NCBI RefSeq assembly: GCF_014648655.1
Contig: NZ_BMRN01000014.1
Coordinates: forward strand, 117,644-181,643
Length of the DNA: 64,000 nucleotides
Reading direction: 5' to 3'
Source of the DNA: Streptomyces atratus
GTDB taxonomy: Bacteria; Actinomycetota; Actinomycetes; Streptomycetales; Streptomycetaceae
Shown here: positions 9,701 through 16,853 of the stretch, one piece after another
Layout of the letters: the number at the start of each line of letters is the position of its first letter
How positions within the stretch are numbered: the stretch's first letter is position 1
The notes under the pieces: model-generated
Told to the model about the DNA's origin: nothing
What the model saw: the letters and a program-made list of their open reading frames with translations, nothing else
The model's database searches: none
Translations under genes and position numbers: made by a program

Positions 9701-10406
9701 ACTGCTCGGCCAGTACGACTTCACCGAGTGGCACCACCGGCACGAAGTGCCGCAGCAGATGGTCGGCCAGCGCCCGCCGAGCGCCGCGGAGCAGCGCGGA
9801 GACCTCGACTCCCCGATGAGCGGGACGCTCCGGCTGCGGCCCGCCGCAGCACGGTCCACGGACCCCGGCCCCTCCCCGCTGCCCCGGCTCGTCGTCCTGG
9901 TCGACGACTTCGACGCGCTGGTCGCCCCAGCACTCGGCAGCCCCGGCCGCCCCGCCGCGGGGTCGGTCGTACGGGCCCTGGAGGCCGTGGCCAGGGACGG
10001 CGGCCAGCTCGGCGTCCACCTGGTCGCGACGTCCGCCCGCCCTGACCGTACGGAGGACACGGACCTGGCCCATGGGGCCCGGCTGCGTATCGTGCTCGAC
10101 GCACCGGTCGTCCCGCCGTCGCCGGAGGATCCGGCGCCCGGACGTGGCCGGCTGGGGCATCCGGACGGGCGGGTGACACCGTTCCAGGGCGGCAGAGTGA
10201 CGGGACGCATTCCACGTACGGCGACCCTGCGCCCCACCGTCGTCCCGCTGGAGTGGGAGCGGATGGGCGATCCGCCGGCCCGGCGCCCGGTCCGCGAGCT
10301 GGGCAACGGTCCGACGGATCTGGCGCTGCTGGCCAGTGCGCTGGAGCGGGCGGCCAGGTCGGTGAACGCCGAGCCGATAGCCCCGTTCGGGCCCGTCCGC
10401 TCCTGA
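6747..10406 (+). CDS. FHA-domain protein with degenerate EssC/FtsK-like ATPase region
   Basis: A 1,219-residue cytosolic protein with no membrane helices. An N-terminal ubiquitin-like stretch leads into an FHA phosphothreonine-binding domain (about residues 105-190, IRIGRSADADVPL, SRLHC, STNGTLLDG). After a low-complexity linker, residues about 370-620 resemble an EssC/EccC-type FtsK domain (WLPHLRP motif) without Walker A. A second disordered linker (about 670-830) repeats GSGRT. The C-terminal domain has a P-loop-like GPAGSGRT (residues 906-913), where the conserved Lys is Arg, and Walker-B-like strands (LGILLVDGAGG, LVVLVDDFDAL). Type VII secretion ATPases of the EssC type also start with FHA domains, but no ESX substrate or membrane gene is nearby. 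A scaffold that reads PkaA/PkaB phosphorylation is one hypothesis. The ATG at 6747 has an upstream AAGGGA. Confidence 0.75.
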   Translation: MQIRLTVLAPRSGQTPARACDVLVTAPPGTALATVASNLAAAVSGPDGSLGSGAVVLFAGRERLDAQRCALGEPPLVDGAVLSLQVPGEDEAVDDAVPAQLHVVAGPDAGGVHLLHGGRIRIGRSADADVPLDDPDVSRLHCTVTVSADGLVSVADLGSTNGTLLDGTEVRDRPVRLKTGALLRLGESTLRLTSGARTPTLATAPDGEGHLRVSGTAGAAAADGGFAEEHGSGHGYAPAAAGPGPAPQEGPGDRHTYESGEDGWADTRRHSPSERSPRFPDDGTPRRGGIGAWARRLAGNKGEPVHEATPDETGAAELPFPSDASPATPRGSAAESVWPDPAAVLLTALGPGPRLWERGTAHPEALVVRLGTTDRAELPAVPVTVGLREAGSLGLAGPRTRLAGLARSAVAQLAALHSPADLEIVLISTDRARSADERRREWAWLGWLPHLRPMHGQDCRLLLAYDREQAVARTTELVRRLDDGPLGPGWASLDRSTVAEAAGQYAGPYTVVIVDGDPGSAVLRENTARLAAAGAAAGIHLICLAETPAATPTSPVAATYEAACHASIAFRECGAVAMLSGDVATALRLLRTADGRAAGRGTVAAVDAVSAHWAERFGRALAPLRTEGSASAHGRPASAALPPTARLLDELGLARATPASLMARWASTADDQPGATVRGSGRWTGGPTGAGGGTDAADADARGSGRTDYPHSAGPRVGAQRTGGAPGPDRAGGYAPGSGRTPYPGSETTTHIGTAGHGLVRDDSQDTRGSGRTPYTGTSRAGGGRHDSSPGDTPSSRTVPGSGTWGGGDVQGADSLRSAGSGRTSNRVSGPRGDTPPVAARGAGNGAAATRTAAEANTSTGLSAASRAEGTAAVAAGRPVVVLGAGPRGAVSVDLAEEGPHLLIEGPAGSGRTELLRAVAASLAAAARPDRLGILLVDGAGGERGESLRPCTELPHAFTHLVASDPVRMREFAQALGGELKRRAELLGQYDFTEWHHRHEVPQQMVGQRPPSAAEQRGDLDSPMSGTLRLRPAAARSTDPGPSPLPRLVVLVDDFDALVAPALGSPGRPAAGSVVRALEAVARDGGQLGVHLVATSARPDRTEDTDLAHGARLRIVLDAPVVPPSPEDPAPGRGRLGHPDGRVTPFQGGRVTGRIPRTATLRPTVVPLEWERMGDPPARRPVRELGNGPTDLALLASALERAARSVNAEPIAPFGPVRS

Positions 10407-10435
10407 AGCTGCACCGGGCCCGAACAGCAACTGAC
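10385..10435 (+). terminator. Hairpin overlapping the end of the FHA gene
   Basis: An 11-bp perfect inverted repeat (10385-10395 with 10425-10435, arm gttcgggcccg) straddles the stop codon of the FHA gene. It is a likely transcription terminator ahead of the ABC transporter operon. Confidence 0.5.
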
Positions 10436-10484
10436 CTCACGTCACGAGCCCATCACGATCAACGAGTTGACACGAGAAGCGGTA

Positions 10485-10513
10485 TTGCGGCCCCCGTGCA
10501 CCGGGCGTAGGAC
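10485..10513 (+). promoter_or_regulatory. Candidate promoter of the carbohydrate ABC operon
   Basis: TTGCGG (10485-10490) and TAGGAC (10508-10513) are separated by 17 bases, a good streptomycete HrdB-type match. Transcription would begin near 10520, about 30 bases before the lipoprotein start. Confidence 0.5.
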
Positions 10514-10548
10514 TGTGCGCACACAACGATGTGAGAGACGGGGCAGCG

Positions 10549-11916
10549 ATGCGCACAACCCTTGGGATCAGCAGGGCCGCCATGGTGTTCACCGCCATCG
10601 GCGCACTGGCTCTGACCGGTTGCGGTGACGACGGCGGCAGCGGAAAAGGAAAGCCGGACAAGAGCTCCGGGGGCGGCAAGGGGAGCTCGTCGAGCGTCCT
10701 ACTGCCGAAACTGGACGGCGAGAAGCTCTCGGTCGCCGCGGTCTGGACCGGAGCCGAGCAGGCCAACTTCGTCAAGGTCCTCAAGGAGTTCGAGAACCGC
10801 ACGGGGGCGACGGTCACCTTCGTCCCGGCGCAGGACCCGATCGTCAACTTCCTCGGTACCAAGATCGCGGGAGGCCAGCCGCCGGACGTCGCGATGATCC
10901 CGCAGGTCGGCGCGATCCAGCAGGCCGCCCAGAAGAAGTGGGCCAAACCGGTCGGCGCCGAAGCCAAGGCCCAGCTGGCCAAGAACTACTCGAAGGTCTG
11001 GCAGGACCTCGGTGCGGTGGACGGTACCCAGTACGGCGTCTACTTCAAGGCCGCCAACAAGTCCCTGATCTGGTACAACGCCAAGGCGTTCGAGAACGCG
11101 GGCGCGAGCGAACCGAAGACCTGGAAGGACTTCCTGGCGACGGCCGAGACGGTCTCCGCCTCGGGTGTCACCCCGGTCTCGGTCGGTGGCGCGGACGGCT
11201 GGACCCTCACCGACTGGTTCGAGAACATCTATCTCTCCCAGGCGGGCCCGGAGAAGTACGACCAGCTGGCCCAGCACAAGATCAAGTGGACGGACCCGTC
11301 CGTCAAGGACGCGCTGACCACGCTCGCGCAGCTCTTCGGCAAGCCGTCGCTGATCGCGGGCGGCGCCGACGGTGCGCTGCAGACGGAGTTCCCGGCCTCG
11401 GTCACCCAGACCTTCACCGGCGGCGACCAGCCCAAGGCCGCGATGGTCTTCGAGGGCGACTTCGTGGGTGTCAACATCGCGCAGACGAAGGCGAAGATCG
11501 GGACCGACGCCAAGGTGTTCCCGTTCCCGGCGGTCGGCGCCGAGTCCCCCGTCGTGACGGGTGGCGACGCGGCGGTGGCACTGAAGGACGGCAAGGGCGC
11601 CCAGGCCCTGCTGACCTGGCTGGGCTCGACCGACGCGGCGAAGATCATGGCCGAGCAGGGCGGTTTCATCTCGCCGAACAAGGCCCTGGACGCCGCCGCA
11701 TACCCGAACGAGGTGCAGCGCACGATGGCGAAGGCGCTGGTCGCGGCGGGGGACGCCGTCCGGTTCGACATGTCCGACCAGGCCCCGCAGTCGTTCGGCG
11801 GGACGCCCGGGAAGGGCGAGTGGAAGATCCTCCAGGACTTCCTGAAGAACCCGAAGGACATTGCGGGGACTCAAGCCGAGCTGGAGTCCGACGCGGCCAA
11901 GGCGTACAAGAGCTGA
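10549..11916 (+). CDS. Carbohydrate ABC transporter substrate-binding lipoprotein
   Basis: A 455-residue family 1 extracellular solute-binding protein. The signal peptide ends in a lipobox (LALTGC, Cys near residue 24), so the mature protein is lipid-anchored to the outer face of the membrane. A Gly/Ser/Lys-rich tether precedes the bilobal binding fold, with AAVWTGAEQANFVKV at its start. It should capture a sugar and deliver it to the two permeases encoded directly downstream. I chose ATG 10549 over the in-frame GTG 10531 because it gives a standard signal peptide. The sugar cannot be told from sequence. No ATPase gene lies in the operon; streptomycete importers of this class commonly share the MsiK ATPase. 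Confidence 0.88.
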   Translation: MRTTLGISRAAMVFTAIGALALTGCGDDGGSGKGKPDKSSGGGKGSSSSVLLPKLDGEKLSVAAVWTGAEQANFVKVLKEFENRTGATVTFVPAQDPIVNFLGTKIAGGQPPDVAMIPQVGAIQQAAQKKWAKPVGAEAKAQLAKNYSKVWQDLGAVDGTQYGVYFKAANKSLIWYNAKAFENAGASEPKTWKDFLATAETVSASGVTPVSVGGADGWTLTDWFENIYLSQAGPEKYDQLAQHKIKWTDPSVKDALTTLAQLFGKPSLIAGGADGALQTEFPASVTQTFTGGDQPKAAMVFEGDFVGVNIAQTKAKIGTDAKVFPFPAVGAESPVVTGGDAAVALKDGKGAQALLTWLGSTDAAKIMAEQGGFISPNKALDAAAYPNEVQRTMAKALVAAGDAVRFDMSDQAPQSFGGTPGKGEWKILQDFLKNPKDIAGTQAELESDAAKAYKS

Positions 11917-11920
11917 CGGG

Positions 11921-13339
11921 ATGACGACAGCCGCAGCGGGGGGCGCCGACGCGGTGCCCCCCGCCGACAAGCATCCGTCCGGACAGTCGTCGGTACCCGC
12001 GCCCAGGAAGCCGTCCGATGCCTCGGCCGGCGGCCCGGGACGCAGCCGCAGAAGTGTGACCGGCACCCGTCGTGTCATCGCGGCGCTGTTCCTGGCGCCC
12101 GCGCTGGTGCTGCTGGGCGCGCTCGTGGTCTATCCGATCGTGTACTCCGTCTACCGCTCGTTCTTCGACCAGGCGGGTACGGGCTTCGCCGGACTCGACA
12201 ACTACAAGGCGCTGTTCACGGACGACACCATCCGTACAGCGGTCAAGAACAATGCGATCTGGGTCGTGTTCGCGCCGACGGTATCCACTGTCCTCGGGCT
12301 GATCTTCGCGGTGCTGACGGAGCGGATCCGCTGGGGTACGGCGTTCAAGCTGATCGTCTTCATGCCGATGGCGATCTCCATGCTCGCCGCGGGCATCATC
12401 TTCCGGCTGGTGTACGACGCGGCCCCGGAGCGCGGGGTCGCCAACGCCGTATGGGTGGGTGTGCACGACACATTCGCCGAGTCGGCGGGCTATCCGAAGG
12501 CTCATCCGCTGCCCGTCCACCCGCTCAAGGCGGACGCGGACGGTTCGTTCGTCACCAAGGCGCCGGTACGGGCCGGGCAGCCGGTGCAGCTGCCACTGGT
12601 CGGTGTGGCACCGGCGAAGATGCCGACGGACGCGAAGCCCGCGAAGGCCGCGGCGGCGGGGGCCGGGAAGATCACCGGTACCGCGTGGCTGGACTTCACC
12701 AGGGGCGGCGGCGGCAGACCCAATGTCATCGACGCCAAGGAGCTGGGGCTCAAGGGCATCGAGGTGGAGGCGGTCAAGGATGGCAAGGTGGTCGCCTCGG
12801 CGACGGCGGCCGCGGACGGTACGTTCGCCCTGCCCGCTTCGGCGGACGGCGCCGAACTCCGGCTCCCCGCCTCCAACTTCAAGGAACCGTACAACGGGGT
12901 CGAGTGGCTCGGCCCGACCCTGGTCACACCGGGGATCATCGGCTCCTACGTGTGGATGTGGGCCGGGTTCGCGATGGTGCTGATCGCTGCGGGCCTGGCG
13001 GGCCTGCCGCGTGAACTCCTGGAAGCGGCCCGGGTGGACGGCGCGAACGAGTGGCAGGTGTTCCGCCGGATCACGGTGCCGATGCTCGCGCCCGTCCTCG
13101 CGGTGGTGCTGGTCACATTGATGATCAACGTTCTGAAGATCTTCGACCTGGTCTTCATCATCGCGCCGGGCTCCTCGCAGGACGATGCGAATGTGCTGGC
13201 GCTCCAGCTCTACCGCTCCTCGTTCGGCACGGACGCGGACCTCGGGATCGGCAGCGCCATCGCCGTGCTCCTGCTGCTGCTGGTACTCCCGGTGATGTAT
13301 TTCAACGTCCGCCGGATCCGGAAGGAGGGGCGCCGATGA
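11921..13339 (+). CDS. Carbohydrate ABC permease with Ig-like extracytoplasmic insertion
   Basis: A 472-residue MalF/UgpA-type permease, about 150 residues longer than usual. Six core helices are visible, with the cytoplasmic EAA loop (ELLEAARVDGANEW) before the last two. Between helix 3 (ending near residue 165) and helix 4 (starting near 330) lies a large insertion on the outer face. Its second half (about 250-320: ITGTAWLDF, GLKGIEVEAV, AADGTFALP) follows the pattern of SdrD-B/transthyretin-like beta sandwiches. E. coli MalF also carries a large Ig-like periplasmic loop (P2) that contacts its binding protein, so a docking role is plausible. The start ATG at 11921 lies four bases after the lipoprotein stop codon. 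Its last codons are repeated in the 40-bp duplication that follows. Confidence 0.85.
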   Translation: MTTAAAGGADAVPPADKHPSGQSSVPAPRKPSDASAGGPGRSRRSVTGTRRVIAALFLAPALVLLGALVVYPIVYSVYRSFFDQAGTGFAGLDNYKALFTDDTIRTAVKNNAIWVVFAPTVSTVLGLIFAVLTERIRWGTAFKLIVFMPMAISMLAAGIIFRLVYDAAPERGVANAVWVGVHDTFAESAGYPKAHPLPVHPLKADADGSFVTKAPVRAGQPVQLPLVGVAPAKMPTDAKPAKAAAAGAGKITGTAWLDFTRGGGGRPNVIDAKELGLKGIEVEAVKDGKVVASATAAADGTFALPASADGAELRLPASNFKEPYNGVEWLGPTLVTPGIIGSYVWMWAGFAMVLIAAGLAGLPRELLEAARVDGANEWQVFRRITVPMLAPVLAVVLVTLMINVLKIFDLVFIIAPGSSQDDANVLALQLYRSSFGTDADLGIGSAIAVLLLLLVLPVMYFNVRRIRKEGRR

Positions 13340-13342
13340 CGA
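13303..13342 (+). repeat. 40-bp direct repeat, copy 1
   Basis: The first of two identical 40-bp copies (the second is 13401-13440). Each contains the final codons of the upstream permease, the ribosome binding site ggaaggagggg and an ATGA start/stop overlap. Confidence 0.95.
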
Positions 13343-13437
13343 GGGCAACGACCACCACCCCCTGCCGGGGGTCCGGGGGTTGTCCCCCGGGACCGCACAG
13401 CAACGTCCGCCGGATCCGGAAGGAGGGGCGCCGATGA
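13336..13437 (+). CDS. 33-residue mini-ORF created by the duplication
   Basis: This small frame starts at the original ATGA overlap of the upstream permease, behind its strong ribosome binding site, and ends by ATGA overlap with the second permease. Its last 11 residues (NVRRIRKEGRR) repeat the C terminus of the first permease. It probably has no function as a protein, but translating it would keep the two permeases translationally coupled across the inserted 98 bases. Confidence 0.3.
   Translation: MTRATTTTPCRGSGGCPPGPHSNVRRIRKEGRR
13352..13392. repeat. GC-rich hairpin inside the duplicated segment
   Basis: The unique part between the two 40-bp copies contains imperfectly self-complementary GC blocks (cccctgccgggggtccgggggttgtcccccggg region). 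It resembles small intergenic repeat elements common in Streptomyces and is probably what was inserted or copied here. Confidence 0.55.
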
Positions 13438-13440
13438 CGA
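13401..13440 (+). repeat. 40-bp direct repeat, copy 2
   Basis: An identical copy of 13303-13342 at a distance of 98 bp. This copy supplies the ribosome binding site and ATG (13434) of the second permease. Confidence 0.95.
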
Positions 13441-14345
13441 CAGCGTCGAACGCGGCCACGAACACGACAGCCGCGACCGAACCGGTGAAGGCCGAGCAGT
13501 CCCTCGGCGCACGCATCGTCGCCCGTGCCGGCGGCGGTGTGATGCGGGTCTTCCTCATCCTGGTGGGCCTGTTCTGGCTGATGCCGACCATCGGGCTGCT
13601 GCTGTCCTCGCTGCGCGGTGCGGACGACATCGCGTCGACCGGCTGGTGGAAGGTCTTCACGGCCCCGTCCCAGCTCACCTTCGACAACTACTCCCGGCTG
13701 CTGGACAATTCGACCATCACCCACTCCCTCCTCAGCACGGTCATGATCACCGTCCCGGCGACCGTCCTGGTCGTCGTGATCGGTTCATTGGCCGGATACG
13801 CCTTCGCCTGGATGGAGTTCCCCGGCCGCGACTGGTGGTTCCTCGTGGTCGTGGGGCTGTTGGTGGTGCCGGTGCAGGTCGCCCTGGTCCCCGTCTCCAA
13901 GCTCTTCGGCACGGTCGGGATCTTCGAGACGACCTTCGGTGTGATCATCTTCCACACGGCCTTCGGTCTGCCCTTCGCGATCTTCCTGCTGCGGAACTTC
14001 TTCGCGGAGATCCCGAGGGAGCTGCTGGAGGCGGCCCGGCTCGACGGGGCGGGCGAGATCCGGCTCTTCACCCGGGTCGTGATGCCGCTGGGCGGTCCGG
14101 CGATCGCCTCGCTCGGAATCTTCCAGTTCCTCTGGGTATGGAACGACATGCTGGTCGCACTGATCTTCGCGGACTCCGACTCCCCGCCGATCACGGTGGC
14201 CCTGCAGCAGCAGGTAAGGCAGTTCGGCAACAACATCGACGTGCTGGCACCCGGCGCCTTCGTGTCGATGGTCATTCCACTTGCGGTCTTCTTCGCCTTC
14301 CAGCGTCAGTTCGTCTCCGGCGTGATGGCGGGCGCGGTGAAGTAA
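13434..14345 (+). CDS. Carbohydrate ABC permease (MalG-type)
   Basis: A 303-residue inner-membrane permease of the MalG/UgpE class. It has six helices and a typical EAA loop (ELLEAARLDGAGEIRLF). It pairs with the larger permease upstream to form the translocation channel of the sugar importer. Length is normal for the family and there is no insertion like that in its partner. The ATG at 13434 is preceded by GGAAGGAGGGG. An upstream extension of the frame to 13380 lies in the duplicated repeat and is not credible. A strong hairpin follows the stop. Confidence 0.92.
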   Translation: MTTASNAATNTTAATEPVKAEQSLGARIVARAGGGVMRVFLILVGLFWLMPTIGLLLSSLRGADDIASTGWWKVFTAPSQLTFDNYSRLLDNSTITHSLLSTVMITVPATVLVVVIGSLAGYAFAWMEFPGRDWWFLVVVGLLVVPVQVALVPVSKLFGTVGIFETTFGVIIFHTAFGLPFAIFLLRNFFAEIPRELLEAARLDGAGEIRLFTRVVMPLGGPAIASLGIFQFLWVWNDMLVALIFADSDSPPITVALQQQVRQFGNNIDVLAPGAFVSMVIPLAVFFAFQRQFVSGVMAGAVK

Positions 14346-14367
14346 TCGCACAGTCGTACGTCAACAC

Positions 14368-14401
14368 GGGGTGGTCCTGTTCGCCGCAACAGGACCACCC
14401 C
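14368..14401 (+). terminator. Terminator of the ABC transporter operon
   Basis: A perfect 14-bp inverted repeat (14368-14381 with 14388-14401, arm ggggtggtcctgtt) with a six-base loop lies 23 bases after the permease stop. Confidence 0.85.
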
Positions 14402-14411
14402 ACCTGCAATT

Positions 14412-14440
14412 TTGCGGATTTGCCACGTTTTGGCGTAACC
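14412..14440 (+). promoter_or_regulatory. Candidate promoter of the plus-strand teichoic acid genes
   Basis: TTGCGG (14412-14417) and GTAACC (14435-14440) are 17 bases apart, in an unusually AT-rich stretch just after the ABC terminator. The -10 match is poor, so this is tentative. Confidence 0.3.
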
Positions 14441-14503
14441 CTGTCACTCCATCGGAAGTTTGCGGAGCACCCGCCCGCGCTGCGAACGACCCATGGATGT
14501 GTT

Positions 14504-16810
14504 GTGCCCCGGTTCAGTGTCATCGTGCCCGCGTACCGGGTTCAGGCGTATCTGCACGAGAGCCTGGACTCGGTGCTGACCCAGTCCTTCGAGGACTTCG
14601 AGCTCATCGCGGTGGACGACTGCTCACCCGATGCCTGCGGCGCCGTCATCGACGAGTTCGCCGCCCGGGACCACCGGGTGCGGGCCCTGCATCTGCCGGA
14701 GAACGTGGGCCTGGGCCGGGCCCGTAACGCCGGGATCGCACAGGCCACCGGCGACTATCTGATCTTCCTGGACAGCGACGACACCCTCGCCCCCGGCGCC
14801 CTGCGGGCCGTCGCCGACCGGATCGAGGAGACCGGGGAACCGGACGTCCTGGTATACGACTACGCCCGTACGTACTGGACGGGCGAGAGCGTTCGCAACA
14901 CCTTCGCCGAACACCTCGCCGAGACCGGCCCCGCCACCTTCACGCTCGCCGACCGGCCCGGGCTGCTGAAGGTCCTGATGGTCGTCTGGAACAAGGCATA
15001 CCGCCGGGCGTTCGTCGAGGCCGAGGGGTTCGCCTTCCCGCCCGGCTACTACGAGGACACGCCCTGGACATACCCAGTGCTGCTGGCCGCCCGCTCGATC
15101 GCGGTCCTCGACCAGGTGTGCGTCGGCTACCGGCAGCGGCGCCAGGGCAACATCCTGGCCACCACCAGCCGCAAGCACTTCGACATCTTCGGACAGTACG
15201 ACCGGGTCTTCGCGTTCATCGACGCCCGCCCCGAACTCGCGCCCTGGCGGCCGCTGATCTTCCGCAGGATGCTCGACCACTTCTGCACCCTGTTCACCAC
15301 TCCCGGTCGGCTACCGCGCGGCAGCCGCGCCGAATTCTTCCGCAGCGCCCGCGCCCATTGCGGCCGATACCGCGCCCCGGGCGCCCCCGCCCCGCGCCGC
15401 GCCCGGCTGCGCCACGGCCTGATCCGGCTGGGCGCGCACCGCACGTACCGTGCGCTGTGGACCGCGCAGTTGCTGCACGGCCGGCTGCGGAAGGTCACCA
15501 CGGCCGTCCGCCGGGTGCTGCGGGCCGCCGCGCTCCAGGCGTACTACCGCATCCAGCTGCGGCTGCCCGTCCAGGCGGACCGGGCGGTGTTCGCGGCATA
15601 CTGGCACCGCGGCTACGCCTGCAATCCGGCGGCGATCGAGGCGAAGGCCCGCGAACTGGTCCCCGGCCTGCGGACCGCCTGGATCTGCCGCCCCGAGGAC
15701 ACGCACACCGTGCCCACCACAACTCAGCGGATCACCCCCGGAACGTACGGCTACTGGCGGGCGCTGGCCCGCTCCGGGTATCTGGTGAACAACGTCAACT
15801 TCGACCGGCGGCTGGTCAAGCGGCGCGGCCAGGTGCTGCTCCAGACGCACCACGGCACTCCGCTCAAGACCATGGGCCTCGACCTCCAGGACCGGCCGGC
15901 GGCCGCCCGCGGGATGGACTTCGGCCGGCTGCTCGCCAATGTCGACAAGTGGGACTACTCCCTCTCCGCGAACCAGCACTCCACCCTCGTCTGGGAGAAG
16001 GCCTACCCGTCGGCCTCCGCGAGCTGCGCGACGCTGGAGTACGGCTATCCGCGCAATGACATCTACCAACGGGCCACCGCCGACGACGTCGCGCGGCTGC
16101 GCGAGTCGATCGGCGTCCCCGAGGGCACCCTGGCCCTGCTGTACGCGCCCACGCACCGCGACTACCGGCGCGACCAGCACATCGCGCTCGACCTGGCACG
16201 CGTGCTGCGGGTCCTCGGTCCTGACTTCGTGATCCTGAGCCGCGCCCACTACTCGTACGGGGCTCCGCCGGTCCGTGAACCGCACCCGCGGATCATCGAC
16301 GTCAGCGGCCACCCCTGCGTCGAGGCGCTCGCGCTCGCCTCGGACGCGCTGATCACGGACTACTCGTCGCTGATGTTCGACTACGCCAATCTGGACCGGC
16401 CCGTCGTCGTCCACTGCGACGACCGCGAGGCGTACGAAGCGGCCCGCGGCACCTACTTCGACCTGCACTCCTGCCCGCCCGGCGCGATCGCGCACAGCGA
16501 GGACGAGCTGCTCGACGTCTTCGCGACCGGCCACTGGTGCGGCGCCCGCTCCGCCCAGCTGCGCGCGGCGTTCCGGGAGCGCTTCTGTCCGTACGACGAC
16601 GGGCACGCGGCGGAGCGGGTGGTGCGCCGGGTCTTCCTGGGCGACACCTCGGCGCAGCCGCCCGTGATTCCTCCGGCACTGCGGCGGCCCGCACCGGCGG
16701 CGGGCAACCCGGCGCAGGTCCCGGTCTCCGCACCGGCCACGGTCCCGGCGGACCGGCAGGCATCCGCGGGCCTCGGTCTCGCCGGGGCACAGCCCACCAA
16801 CCAACCCTGA
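14504..16810 (+). CDS. GT2 / TagF-like glycerophosphotransferase hybrid (paralogue 1)
   Basis: A 768-residue bifunctional wall-polymer enzyme. Residues 1 to about 230 are a GT-A glycosyltransferase (FSVIVPAYR, VDDCSPD, LDSDDT). Residues about 370-720 match CDP-glycerol:poly(glycerophosphate) glycerophosphotransferases, with HHGTPLKTMG near 448, YAPTHRDY near 546 and ITDYSSLMFDYA near 617. The TagF half would polymerise or prime polyol-phosphate units from a CDP-activated donor at the cytoplasmic face. The GT2 half could add a sugar. A Pro/Ala-rich tail of about 45 residues ends the protein. I chose GTG 14504 because MPRFSVIVP then aligns with the starts of the paralogues; the longer frame runs through the terminator. 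A paralogue follows after 43 bases. Confidence 0.85.
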   Translation: MPRFSVIVPAYRVQAYLHESLDSVLTQSFEDFELIAVDDCSPDACGAVIDEFAARDHRVRALHLPENVGLGRARNAGIAQATGDYLIFLDSDDTLAPGALRAVADRIEETGEPDVLVYDYARTYWTGESVRNTFAEHLAETGPATFTLADRPGLLKVLMVVWNKAYRRAFVEAEGFAFPPGYYEDTPWTYPVLLAARSIAVLDQVCVGYRQRRQGNILATTSRKHFDIFGQYDRVFAFIDARPELAPWRPLIFRRMLDHFCTLFTTPGRLPRGSRAEFFRSARAHCGRYRAPGAPAPRRARLRHGLIRLGAHRTYRALWTAQLLHGRLRKVTTAVRRVLRAAALQAYYRIQLRLPVQADRAVFAAYWHRGYACNPAAIEAKARELVPGLRTAWICRPEDTHTVPTTTQRITPGTYGYWRALARSGYLVNNVNFDRRLVKRRGQVLLQTHHGTPLKTMGLDLQDRPAAARGMDFGRLLANVDKWDYSLSANQHSTLVWEKAYPSASASCATLEYGYPRNDIYQRATADDVARLRESIGVPEGTLALLYAPTHRDYRRDQHIALDLARVLRVLGPDFVILSRAHYSYGAPPVREPHPRIIDVSGHPCVEALALASDALITDYSSLMFDYANLDRPVVVHCDDREAYEAARGTYFDLHSCPPGAIAHSEDELLDVFATGHWCGARSAQLRAAFRERFCPYDDGHAAERVVRRVFLGDTSAQPPVIPPALRRPAPAAGNPAQVPVSAPATVPADRQASAGLGLAGAQPTNQP

Positions 16811-16853
16811 GCGCACCCCTCTCCCGTAGACCCGAGTCCGAGAAAGAGCCTGT

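Noticed and set aside
13646..14503. N-terminal extension of paralogue 1 reaching back over permease 2
   Set aside because: The extension crosses a strong terminator and is a shadow of permease 2; GTG 14504 matches the sister proteins.
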